Assembly (NCBI GenBank): GCA_002722055.1
Contig: PBKD01000001.1
Location: 1 to 57,520, forward strand
Direction of reading: 5' to 3'
From: Rhodospirillaceae bacterium
GTDB taxonomy: Bacteria > Pseudomonadota > Alphaproteobacteria > SHVP01
Length of the DNA stretch: 57,520 nt
The notes beneath the pieces were generated by a model, which searched no databases, had not been told where the DNA came from, and worked only from the letters and a program-made list of their open reading frames with translations. Positions within the stretch are counted from its first letter, which is position 1. Every line of letters begins with the position of its first letter. Positions 7,730 to 15,358 of the stretch are shown here, in pieces. Both the position numbers and the translations under genes were made by a program.

Positions 7730-8118
7730 AATTACTCCTTATCATTCTTGTTTATTTCAATCAAAATAATTTTTGTGTTAAGTTAAAAATAATAGTAGAC
7801 ATGAATTTAGTCAAATAATTGAAATATTTCGATAAATTAAACATATATTTTTTCTATTCAAGAATATATTAATGAAGTAGGGGGTAACTTACTACCGAAC
7901 TATGGAAAAATATAATAAATTAATTTTTAAATTTTTTATTTATTAAAAATGATATATTTTTAATTATATTTTATTTATATGATATTTATCAATGTAAAAA
8001 AAATTATTTGTTTAAAGAAAAACTTGATTAAAATTAAAGATCATAATTATTATTAGCAATATTTATAATAATTTATTCATTATAAGTAAGATTATATAAT
8101 ATATTAAGGAATTGCATT
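7730..8118. other. Gene-free AT-rich spacer
   Basis: 389 bases without a convincing gene. It is almost entirely A/T apart from a G-rich island at about 7877-7910 (around GGGGGTAACTTACTACC, containing the small palindrome GTAAcTTAC). It separates the leftward CMD gene from the rightward glycosyltransferase operon, so both promoters should lie here. AAGGA at 8105-8109 is the ribosome site for the TTG start at 8119. I see no tRNA, terminator with a T tract or repeat. Confidence 0.5.
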
Positions 8119-9300
8119 TTGAAGATACTTTTCAAACTTTCTTCACCAAATTTATTAAATATTTGGATCTATATTGTAATAATATCAGTTATTGCAAGAT
8201 TAATCATATGGACACTAGCAATTATTTATCCTATTCCAAATGAGACAGGGTTATTAATTTCTCCTATTTTACCTAATTCCGGAATAGATTTAAATTTTTA
8301 TTTAGATGAAACAATAAAATATAAAACTTATTTTTTTAATATATACAATGATTTATTCTCTTCTTCATTTAATCACATTGTATATACATCAGCTTTTTCT
8401 GATTTACCAATATCACCTGGACCTATATTTCCTCTTATTTTAATTATTACAGATTTCATAAATAATCCTTGGATTTGCAGTTTTTTATATTTAATAATGA
8501 GTTCTTATTTAATTTATATATCTATAAAATGGCTTAATAAAAAAAATGTACATTGGTTTTGGCTTTTATCATTTGGGGGATTACCAGTTCCTTTTTGGTA
8601 TATGCTTAATATTAGTCCAGATTTAATATTCTCTTTAATTGTAACGTTATATATGTTTGTTATAACTGAAGAAAAAAATACAATAAATAAAAAATTATAT
8701 TTTCTTTTGATCTTAACTTTTTTATCAATCCTTCTTAAACCTAATGGGATTTCTCTTTTTGTTTTTTCAACATATTATATTTTATTTAATAATTATTTTG
8801 GTAGAAAAGTATTTTTACTGACTATTTTTATATTTATTGTATTGTCTATTGTTTTTATATATTTTTATGGAAATTATTTAATTACATATTTATTATCGAA
8901 TGAATATAGAACTTATTTTGGCTATTATCAAAAAGATTATTTTATTGGTATATATGAATTTCTTCCAAAAATTTTAAATCAATTCTTTTCAATAATAAGT
9001 TTAGTAATTATAAAATTTATATATTTTTCAGGAATCAGACCGACCTTTGGTGATACTTTAACTATTTTTATATTGATTAGATCATCTGCAGGCTTAATTA
9101 TTTTGCCTGGAATTATTTGGCTTTTTATCAAAGCTAATAATAATATAAGAATATTTACAATTATTTATTTATTACCAATAATGCTGGGTTTAGCACAAGA
9201 AAGATATTCCTTACCAATATATCCTTTATTATTTTATTATGGTGTATTATTTTATAGTAATTCTTTTAAATCAATTTATAATATTACTAAATTTAATTAA
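8119..9300 (+). CDS. GT-C type membrane glycosyltransferase-like protein
   Basis: 393 residues from a TTG start 9 bases after AAGGA. There are about ten predicted membrane spans. The first loop holds an acidic NSGIDLNFYLDE stretch, and the overall layout resembles the GT-C fold (ArnT/PMT/PIG-V-like) that moves sugars from polyprenyl-phosphate carriers on the outer face of the inner membrane. The next gene encodes a polyprenyl-phosphate sugar synthase-like GT2, which fits donor supply for this enzyme. Acceptor and sugar are unknown. It is very AT-rich, like its neighbours. Confidence 0.7.
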   Translation: MKILFKLSSPNLLNIWIYIVIISVIARLIIWTLAIIYPIPNETGLLISPILPNSGIDLNFYLDETIKYKTYFFNIYNDLFSSSFNHIVYTSAFSDLPISPGPIFPLILIITDFINNPWICSFLYLIMSSYLIYISIKWLNKKNVHWFWLLSFGGLPVPFWYMLNISPDLIFSLIVTLYMFVITEEKNTINKKLYFLLILTFLSILLKPNGISLFVFSTYYILFNNYFGRKVFLLTIFIFIVLSIVFIYFYGNYLITYLLSNEYRTYFGYYQKDYFIGIYEFLPKILNQFFSIISLVIIKFIYFSGIRPTFGDTLTIFILIRSSAGLIILPGIIWLFIKANNNIRIFTIIYLLPIMLGLAQERYSLPIYPLLFYYGVLFYSNSFKSIYNITKFN

Positions 9301-9314
9301 TTTTTATATATTCA

Positions 9315-10037
9315 ATGAATAAAAATAATGTTGTTATAATGGTACCTTCTTATAACGAAGGGGATATTATTAATTTAATTTGTGATAATATAAACAAATT
9401 AAATCCATTATATTCTATTCTAGTTTTTGATGACGGTTCAAACAATGTATTTAAGCCAAACAAAATATTTAAAAATTTGTTTATTTTTAATACTAAAGTT
9501 AATTATGGGTTAGGATTAACAACAAATATAGCAATTAACTTTATGCTAAAAAATAAATTTGATTTTTTAGTTCGCATTGATGGTGATAATCAGCATCCAA
9601 TTGATAATATACCTAAACTGATAGATAAACTAATGAATGGATCAGATTTTTGTATAGGAACTAGAGTTAATGCAGATACTGGTTTTACCATAAGGCAAAA
9701 GTTAAATAAATATATTAAAAGATATTTTAATTTTATGGCTAAATTTTTAATTTCAAAAAAGATACCAAACGATCTTAGTACTGGTTTTATGGCATTTAAT
9801 CAAAAATCTGCTATGTATCTATCATCTCAAGTACTAGATAGATATCCAGAACCAGAGATTATAATGCTGCTTACAATAAAAAAATTTAATGTGAATGAAA
9901 TATTAATTAAACAGCTTCCAAGAAAACATGGTGTTTCAAGCATTAGGTATTTTAGGGGGATTCTATTGCTTTATAAATTTAATGTATTTTTAGTAACTAA
10001 TTTCTTAAGTAAGGTAATAAATTCATGCAAACTTTAG
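9315..10037 (+). CDS. Family 2 glycosyltransferase (polyprenyl-P-mannose synthase-like)
   Basis: 240 residues, cytosolic GT-A fold. It opens with VVIMVPSYNEGDIINLI, carries FDDGS and the metal-binding RIDGDNQHP (a DxD-like DGD), then RVNADTGFTIRQKLN and the acceptor-loop QLPRKHGVSS. The size and lack of a C-terminal membrane domain resemble DPM1-type dolichyl/undecaprenyl-phosphate mannose synthases. It overlaps the DUF2304 gene by 13 bases and follows the GT-C gene by 14, so the three form one operon. Confidence 0.85.
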   Translation: MNKNNVVIMVPSYNEGDIINLICDNINKLNPLYSILVFDDGSNNVFKPNKIFKNLFIFNTKVNYGLGLTTNIAINFMLKNKFDFLVRIDGDNQHPIDNIPKLIDKLMNGSDFCIGTRVNADTGFTIRQKLNKYIKRYFNFMAKFLISKKIPNDLSTGFMAFNQKSAMYLSSQVLDRYPEPEIIMLLTIKKFNVNEILIKQLPRKHGVSSIRYFRGILLLYKFNVFLVTNFLSKVINSCKL

Positions 10038-10375
10038 TTGTAATATTTTTATCTATAGGTTTCTTTTTCTTATTATGGAAAAAACTTATTCATATAGATA
10101 TTTCATTTTTTTTATTTTTAGCATTAATTTTTCTTGGATTTTTAAGTTTAAATAATACTTTTGTAACTTTTATTGCTAATATCTTTTCAATAAAATATGA
10201 ACCAATTGCTATAATTTTTCTTACAATATTTATTTTATTATGTATTAATATAACACTTTTAGTTTTTATTACTAAAATAAATTTAAAGCATGCAGCTTTA
10301 GTAAAAAAAGTAGCAGAAATAGATTTAGAGAGTCAAAAAAAATCTCTAAATATTAAAAATAGCAATGGTGATTAA
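10025..10375 (+). CDS. DUF2304 family membrane protein
   Basis: 116 residues with three hydrophobic spans (about 1-17, 23-60 as two segments, 62-85) and a C-terminal helix NLKHAALVKKVAEIDLESQ that is typical of DUF2304 proteins. This family is regularly encoded beside GT2 polyprenyl-phosphate glycosyltransferases and is thought to help anchor or partner them at the membrane. The 13-base overlap with the GT2 gene supports coupled synthesis. Confidence 0.75.
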   Translation: MQTLVVIFLSIGFFFLLWKKLIHIDISFFLFLALIFLGFLSLNNTFVTFIANIFSIKYEPIAIIFLTIFILLCINITLLVFITKINLKHAALVKKVAEIDLESQKKSLNIKNSNGD

Positions 10376-10418
10376 TTCAGGTTTTTGTAAATAGTATTTA
10401 CAATAAATTTAAAAAAAA

Positions 10419-10949
10419 TTATTTCCACCAACCTGTAAATTGAGATTTTGAAATAATTATTTTTTTATACTTCTTTTCAAACCTTTCTATTGTTAACGAA
10501 CCTAATTTCTTATTAATAGGCTCACTTAATGCAAAACCTGCAATTCTATACACATGTTTACCATTAGGAGGACACATCCCTTGGTAAGATCTTGATCCTG
10601 AACTATTTCTACCAATTTTACCAAATTTGTATTTACCACTTTTGATTGGTTTTAAATTATTTTGTTCTATTGGAATATCTGATAAAACAAAATGTACCCA
10701 GGTTTTACCCGCAACACTTTTTGCATCAGGATCATCAATTATTATAGCTAATACAGTTGTTCCCTCAGGCAGATTTCTAAACATTACAGGAATGGAAATA
10801 TCTTTACCACCTTGTCTTCCACAAACATGAATCTTGGGAATCTTTTTGCCGTTTTCAAATGATGGAGACATAATTTCAAAAGCCTGAACATTTGAAAATA
10901 TAAAAAATAATGAAAAATTTATTGATATAATTAATAAAAGTTTTTTCAT
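10419..10949 (-). CDS. Exported YbhB/YbcL (PEBP/Raf-kinase-inhibitor-like) protein
   Basis: 176 residues. A signal peptide is seen at the N-terminus (MKKLLLIISINFSLFFIFSN, cleavage probably after VQA). The PEBP fold follows: FENGKKIPKIHVCGRQGGKDISIP, the conserved IIDDPDA motif, TWVHFVL and GKHVYRIAGFAL. Bacterial members bind small anionic ligands; their function is poorly known. It is convergent with the DUF2304 gene, 43 bases away, and precedes the ECF sigma island. Confidence 0.85.
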   Translation of the reverse strand: MKKLLLIISINFSLFFIFSNVQAFEIMSPSFENGKKIPKIHVCGRQGGKDISIPVMFRNLPEGTTVLAIIIDDPDAKSVAGKTWVHFVLSDIPIEQNNLKPIKSGKYKFGKIGRNSSGSRSYQGMCPPNGKHVYRIAGFALSEPINKKLGSLTIERFEKKYKKIIISKSQFTGWWK

Positions 10950-11135
10950 ATAAAGTCCCCTAAAGTTATTTTTATAAAAATTCGTTAATATTTATATTAT
11001 GACATAAATCCATGATAAATTTAATATAATTATAATTTTTATATATATAACATATACTTATATTAAATAGTTATTAGACTAATTTAAAAAAATATTAGTA
11101 TAAAGTAATTACTTTCCAAGAAAAAATTATTTAGG

Positions 11136-11165
11136 TGATCTAACCATTAATTTTTTACGTAAATA
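11136..11165 (+). promoter_or_regulatory. Possible ECF-sigma promoter, TGATCT-N18-TAAATA
   Basis: TGATCT (11136-11141), an 18-base spacer ending ACG, then TAAATA (11160-11165), 20 bases before the ATG at 11186. It has the same geometry as the two sites at 11499 and 12956, with two mismatches, so it may be a weaker member of the same regulon. The RpoE/ChrR -35 element TGATCC is established knowledge; assignment of this site is inference. Confidence 0.4.
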
Positions 11166-11185
11166 TAGGTAATTAGGAGAATAAT

Positions 11186-11482
11186 ATGTTTAAAAACTTA
11201 TACAATTTAATTTTTGATGCTGATAAAAATCCATTCTGGAAATTACCTTTGACTGTACGTTTCCAGGTTATGATAATCTTATCATTTATGTGGTCAGTTA
11301 TTTTTTCTGTTGGAATAGGTACTTGGTCATACTTTGGTTATTCAGTACTTATTCACATCCCTATAGTTCTTGGGGTAGTTTTTACCTCTTGGATATTCAA
11401 AGATAGTCAAACAATATCTCCCAGGGATTTAATTAAAAGAAAAGACAGCACACCTATGTATGATGATGTGTGGGGTGGATAA
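11186..11482 (+). CDS. Small two-span membrane protein, unknown
   Basis: 98 residues with strong ribosome site AGGAG. Two membrane spans (about 26-48 and 54-72) are flanked by a charged N-terminus (FDADKNPFWKLPLTVRFQ) and a C-terminal tail ending TPMYDDVWGG. I do not recognise a characterised family. It lies immediately upstream of the sigma/anti-sigma pair and has a possible ECF-type promoter, so an oxidative-stress link is possible but unproven. Confidence 0.65.
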   Translation: MFKNLYNLIFDADKNPFWKLPLTVRFQVMIILSFMWSVIFSVGIGTWSYFGYSVLIHIPIVLGVVFTSWIFKDSQTISPRDLIKRKDSTPMYDDVWGG

Positions 11483-11498
11483 TTAATTAATTTATAAC

Positions 11499-11528
11499 TA
11501 ATCCAAAACCTATTTATCTTCGTATAAA
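11499..11528 (+). promoter_or_regulatory. Probable autoregulated ECF-sigma promoter
   Basis: TAATCC (11499-11504), an 18-base spacer, and TATAAA (11523-11528). The 15 bases TTATCTTCGTATAAA are identical to the site upstream of the secreted protein at 13015. Its placement upstream of the sigma gene fits autoregulation of RpoE-ChrR operons, whose known -35 element is TGATCC. Confidence 0.6.
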
Positions 11529-11537
11529 AGATGTTGT

Positions 11538-11588
11538 TGGCTCACTCTAAGGTATCCCAAAACAATTCCTCCCACTTAGAGTGAGCCA
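11538..11588 (+). promoter_or_regulatory. Perfect 14-bp hairpin at the predicted 5' end of the sigma mRNA
   Basis: The arm TGGCTCACTCTAAG (11538-11551) is the exact reverse complement of 11575-11588, with a 23-base loop. Transcription from the promoter at 11499-11528 should begin near 11535, so the hairpin would form at the very 5' end of the leader, about 40 bases before the sigma start. There is no T tract after it, so it is not a classical terminator. It may protect the mRNA, bind a protein or act as an operator on DNA. Confidence 0.65.
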
Positions 11589-11626
11589 CATTAGTACTAA
11601 ATATTTAATAACTGATTGATTTTTTT

Positions 11627-12295
11627 ATGTTTTTTTATTCTTTACAAGATAATTCAAAAGTTCCAGTTTACAAATGTACGGACAATAATTATGTTCCCTA
11701 CATGAATAATAATGTTTTAAATAATAACGTTTTGAATAATAATGTTTCTCAGATTAACTATTCATTTTTAATAGATGAAATAGCAAACAATCAAAATAAG
11801 CAGGCTTTTATTAAATTATTTAACCATTTTGCACCTAGAATTAAAAGTTTTGTTCTAAAAACAGGCTTATCTTTGAATGAAGCAGAAGATCTAACCCAGG
11901 AAACCATGATAACTGTTTGGAATAAAGCTAAATTATTTAAGAGTGATAAATCCGCCGCTTCTACTTGGATATTTGCTATAGCTAGGAATAAAAGAATCGA
12001 CCATCTCAGACGTCAAAAACATCCTTTACCACACCAGGATGACTTATTATTAGCCTCGGAAATAGACCTGAAGACTCATGAGTTAGAATTAGAAAAAGAG
12101 CAAACTTTCAATAATATTAAACTCGAAATTACAAAACTCCCTAAAGAACAATCAGATGTATTAAAAAAATCTTTCTTTGAAGGGATGTCACATATTGAAA
12201 TATCAAAAGATTTAGATATTCCATTAGGAACTGTTAAATCACGTATCCGACTTGCTTTAACAAGTATTAGGAAAAAAATGAAGGGCTTAAATTGA
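11627..12295 (+). CDS. rpoE: ECF sigma factor, RpoE/ChrR group (ECF11-like)
   Basis: 222 residues as drawn. Region 2 (AFIKLFNHFAPRIKSF ... EAEDLTQETMITVWNKA, STWIFAIARNKRIDHLRR) and region 4 (LPKEQSDVLKKSFFEGMSHI, then IPLGTVKSRIRLAL) are clear. The first about 40 residues are not part of the fold and include a tandem NNNVL repeat; an alternative ATG at 11702 would give 197 residues, nearer the family norm. The gene is coupled to chrR (TGATG). In R. sphaeroides this sigma group activates the singlet-oxygen response once ChrR releases it; the same role is inferred here. Confidence 0.9.
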   Translation: MFFYSLQDNSKVPVYKCTDNNYVPYMNNNVLNNNVLNNNVSQINYSFLIDEIANNQNKQAFIKLFNHFAPRIKSFVLKTGLSLNEAEDLTQETMITVWNKAKLFKSDKSAASTWIFAIARNKRIDHLRRQKHPLPHQDDLLLASEIDLKTHELELEKEQTFNNIKLEITKLPKEQSDVLKKSFFEGMSHIEISKDLDIPLGTVKSRIRLALTSIRKKMKGLN

Positions 12296-12939
12296 TGTAT
12301 CCAAAACACCATCCAAGTTATGAATTATTATTAGATTATGCAGCAGGTAATCTACCAATAGCTCCATCTGTAATAATTGCCACGCATTGTTCTATTTGTC
12401 ATGAATGTAGAGATACTCTCGATACAATCAATATAACTGGAGCTGCTCTGATGGACGATTTAAATGCCGATAGTCTTGATACTGATTCTTTAGAAAATGT
12501 TTTAACAAAAATAAATAATCAACCTAAAGATACTGAGATTAAATACGATTATAACTCTAACAGTTTGACATTTGATGTTCCAAAGACACTTAATAACTAT
12601 TTACCAAAATCATTAAAATGGAAAAACCTTAGTTCTGGTGTAAAAACTGCTGAACTCATTGCAGATGATGGTTTCAATTTAGATATTTATAGGATCAAAA
12701 GCGGTTATAAAATCCCTAAACATACTCATACTGGATTCGAGTATACAATGGTATTAGACGGTGGTTTTACTGATAATCAAATTTATTTCGGACCAGGTGA
12801 TTTTAGTTTTCTAGATGATACTTCCAATCATTCACCAAAGGCCGATTTAGATAGAGACTGCTACTGTTTAGTCTCAATTGATTCTCAAATTAAACTAACT
12901 GGTCCGATTGGAAGATTTATAAACTTAATTAATAATTAA
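12295..12939 (+). CDS. chrR: ChrR-family zinc-binding anti-sigma factor
   Basis: 214 residues from the ATG overlapping the sigma stop. The N-terminal anti-sigma domain carries the zinc motif H-x3-C-x2-C, seen as THCSICHEC, with an upstream His in HHPSYELLLDY. The C-terminal half is the ChrR cupin, with HTHTGFEYTMVLDGG, GPGDF and DTSNHSPKA supplying the metal ligands His/His/Glu/His. In the known system the N-terminal domain holds RpoE inactive and the cupin is needed to respond to singlet oxygen. All key ligands are present, so it should be functional. Confidence 0.92.
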   Translation: MYPKHHPSYELLLDYAAGNLPIAPSVIIATHCSICHECRDTLDTINITGAALMDDLNADSLDTDSLENVLTKINNQPKDTEIKYDYNSNSLTFDVPKTLNNYLPKSLKWKNLSSGVKTAELIADDGFNLDIYRIKSGYKIPKHTHTGFEYTMVLDGGFTDNQIYFGPGDFSFLDDTSNHSPKADLDRDCYCLVSIDSQIKLTGPIGRFINLINN

Positions 12940-12955
12940 TTTTATTTTTTTTATG

Positions 12956-12985
12956 TGATCCATTTTTTCTTTATCTTCGTATAAA
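12956..12985 (+). promoter_or_regulatory. Probable ECF-sigma promoter of the secreted repeat protein
   Basis: TGATCC (12956-12961), an 18-base spacer and TATAAA (12980-12985), 30 bases before the ATG at 13015. The -35 element is an exact match to the RpoE/ChrR consensus half, and the -10 side shares TTATCTTCGTATAAA with the site at 11514-11528. Confidence 0.65.
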
Positions 12986-13014
12986 GTTAAAACAATCATA
13001 AAGGAAAAATTTCA

Positions 13015-13368
13015 ATGAAATATATAATTTCTGTACTATTGGTAGTATTTTTTACTAGCTCAGCTAACTCCATGTATACAACAGGTTATTCGCCTAAAGC
13101 TCTTGGTATATCTTACAATGAATATAATAATAGTGTTTACATGCAAGCATCTTATTCAAAATTTAACAAAGACGTATTAATCGACGAATCATTGATTGAT
13201 CAGTTAATTGCAAGTTTTCCAACAAATAAAAAGAAATACAATTTTGATGAGTCTATAATTGATCAATTAATTGCAAGTTTCCCTGATACACTGGACTCTT
13301 ACACTTCAAAAACACCTTTTAAGGAAGTTAGTCTTTACGAGTTATTATTAGACACATATAGAAGTTAA
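13015..13368 (+). CDS. Small secreted protein with duplicated DESxIDQLIASFP motif
   Basis: 117 residues. A signal peptide (MKYIISVLLVVFFTSSANS) precedes a mature protein of about 98 residues. The 13-residue motif DESLIDQLIASFP (57-69) recurs as DESIIDQLIASFP (78-90), a 21-residue period. The two DNA copies differ at several synonymous positions while the residues are kept, suggesting an old repeat under selection. It has an ECF-type promoter and its own terminator, so it is a single-gene unit. I recognise no family. The amphipathic motif could be a binding helix, and periplasmic location is likely. Confidence 0.75.
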   Translation: MKYIISVLLVVFFTSSANSMYTTGYSPKALGISYNEYNNSVYMQASYSKFNKDVLIDESLIDQLIASFPTNKKKYNFDESIIDQLIASFPDTLDSYTSKTPFKEVSLYELLLDTYRS

Positions 13369-13386
13369 AGTAATATTATGATAAAT

Positions 13387-13420
13387 GACCAGGTATAGCG
13401 TTATCTGGTCTTTTATTTTT
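13387..13420 (+). terminator. Rho-independent terminator after the secreted protein
   Basis: GACCAG (13387-13392) pairs with CTGGTC (13405-13410) around a 12-base loop, followed directly by TTTTATTTTTT. It lies 19 bases after the stop of the 13015 gene. Confidence 0.75.
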
Positions 13421-13608
13421 TAACATTATCTATTCCCAGTAAAATATCATATTTGAAAAATCACCTGGTATCATCATAGTTCAAACTATTTAAATACCGT
13501 ATTATAATAAGCTTTATATTCCATATTTAATATAATAATTTATTATAGATAAATTTTCATTTTATATATATTATGCAAATCTTAATTAGATTCTAATATT
13601 TAAATTAA

Positions 13609-14398
13609 ATGAAAAATATATTATCAATAATTGATACATTTACATCTACAGAATTTTCTGGTAATCCTGCTGCTGTGTATCATATGAAAGAAGATAAGAC
13701 ACAATTTTGGATGCAAAAATTTGCTGCTGAAATGAACTTATCTGAAACAGCATTTTTAAAAAAAAAAAACAGATAATTATTGGTTTTTGAAATGGTTTAC
13801 TCCAGTTGCTGAAGTAGAACTGTGTGGTCACGCTACTCTAGCAAGTGCTCATTATTTATGGAGTCAAGAACTAGTTTCTATAAATGATGTAATAAAGTTT
13901 GAAACCAAATCTGGTATTTTAGAATGTAAAACAGATAATAAATACATATATATGTATTTTCCGTTGATAGAGACAAAAAATATATATCATTTAAATAATT
14001 TAGATAAATACTTAGGAAATAAACCTGAATATATTAAAAAGTCTAAATGGGACTTAATCGCTATATTTAATAATCATAATGATATAATTAATTTGGATCC
14101 AAAATTTAATGAACTTAAACAGTTTTCATCGAGAGGGGTAATTGTTACTTCACCTGGTAATGAAAAATATAACTTTTTTGCAAGGTTTTTTGCTCCTAAC
14201 CTTAGAGTCAATGAAGATTATGTTACCGGATCGATATACTGTTCACTTGCTCCATATTGGAGTGAGAGATTAGGCTTAAAAAATATGATTGCTTATCAGG
14301 CATCAGAAAGACCAGGTATTATTGATTTAAAAGTATATAAAGATAAAGTTAGAATTGGAGGTAAGGCAAAAACTATTACAATTGGTAAATCAATATAA
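13609..14398 (+). pseudogene. PhzF-family isomerase with a frameshift in an A12 run
   Basis: From the ATG at 13609 the frame reads MKNILSIIDTFTSTEFSGNP, a perfect PhzF start, through MNLSETAF. It then meets a run of twelve A (13758-13769) and stops at NR. Removing one A joins it to ...TDNYWFLKWFTPVAEVELCG and the rest of a normal PhzF (HATLASAHYLW, GSIYCSLAPYW) to 14398, about 262 residues. PhzF-type enzymes are trans-2,3-dihydro-3-hydroxyanthranilate isomerase-like epimerases; the substrate here is unknown. The fault could be a real mutation, a sequencing error in the homopolymer, or a slippage site that still gives some full-length product. Confidence 0.85.
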
Positions 14399-14401
14399 AT
14401 A

Positions 14402-15343
14402 TTATGGGTCATAACCTAATAGTAATACATTAAAAAATTTATCTTTATCATTCCAACTATTTATTTTCTTATAACCACTACTTTTTGCTAAATTTAAAAA
14501 ACTTTTTTCAGAATATTTATATGAATTTTCTGTATGAATTATTTCATTTTCCTTAATATATATTTCTTTATCTCCGATTTTAACAATTTGATCTTTCAAA
14601 CTAATAATATGCATTTCAATTCTATTATAATTATCATTATAAATAGCAATATGTTTATAATAGTTTAAATCAAAGTTTGCTTTTAACTCTCTGTTTATTC
14701 TTATTAAAATATTTAAATTAAATTTAGCAGTTATGCCTTCTTTATCATTGTAAGCATTTAATAATATATTTTTCTCTTTTATCATATCAATACCAATAAT
14801 TAATTTAGAATTTATACCTAAAAATTCACCAAAATTTTTTAATAATTTTTTTGCTGATGAAGGATCAAAGTTACCAATTGTAGAACCTGGAAAAAAACCA
14901 ATTTTATTATTATAGTTATCAAAATTATTTTTTTGATAATCTATTTTTTTATTAAAGTCAGCATATAGTGGTTCAATTTTAATATTTGAGTAATCACTTC
15001 TTAATAACTCTGAATGATAGTTTAAGAATTCAAATGATATATCTATTGGTATATAATTTTCTACTGACAAATTATCTAATAGAATTTTAATTTTTTGTAA
15101 TGAACCCGCACCGAACTCAAATATACTAAGATTGTTTTGTAAATATTTATTAATAATATTTATATTTTTTTCAAGTATAGAGACCTCTGTTCTTGTAAGG
15201 TAATACTCTGTAAGTAAACAAATTTTATCAAAAAGTTGAGAGCCTAATTTATCGTAAAAATATTTACTTGGAAGTGTTTTGTTTTTTTTACCTAAACCCA
15301 TACATACATCAGAATATAGTTGACTATTATAAATATTATTCAT
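14402..15343 (-). CDS. egtD: Ergothioneine biosynthesis: histidine N-alpha-methyltransferase EgtD
   Basis: 313 residues, normal length. The SAM-dependent histidine trimethyltransferase fold is visible: LPSKYFYDKLGSQLFDKIC and LTEYYLTRTEVSIL at the start, SIFEFGAGSLQK as the SAM-binding motif I, GFFPGSTIGNFDP in the core and LIIGIDMIKE later. EgtD makes hercynine from histidine with three SAM. It follows egtB by 15 bases on the same strand, giving a minimal two-gene ergothioneine operon. Confidence 0.95.
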   Translation of the reverse strand: MNNIYNSQLYSDVCMGLGKKNKTLPSKYFYDKLGSQLFDKICLLTEYYLTRTEVSILEKNINIINKYLQNNLSIFEFGAGSLQKIKILLDNLSVENYIPIDISFEFLNYHSELLRSDYSNIKIEPLYADFNKKIDYQKNNFDNYNNKIGFFPGSTIGNFDPSSAKKLLKNFGEFLGINSKLIIGIDMIKEKNILLNAYNDKEGITAKFNLNILIRINRELKANFDLNYYKHIAIYNDNYNRIEMHIISLKDQIVKIGDKEIYIKENEIIHTENSYKYSEKSFLNLAKSSGYKKINSWNDKDKFFNVLLLGYDP

Positions 15344-15358
15344 AAAACTACAAACCTA

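Noticed and set aside
10380-10418. Terminator between the DUF2304 and PEBP genes
   Set aside because: A/T runs are present but no stable stem could be found.
11538-11588. Rho-independent terminator
   Set aside because: Perfect stem but no T tract on either strand side, a long loop, and it sits between a promoter and its gene.
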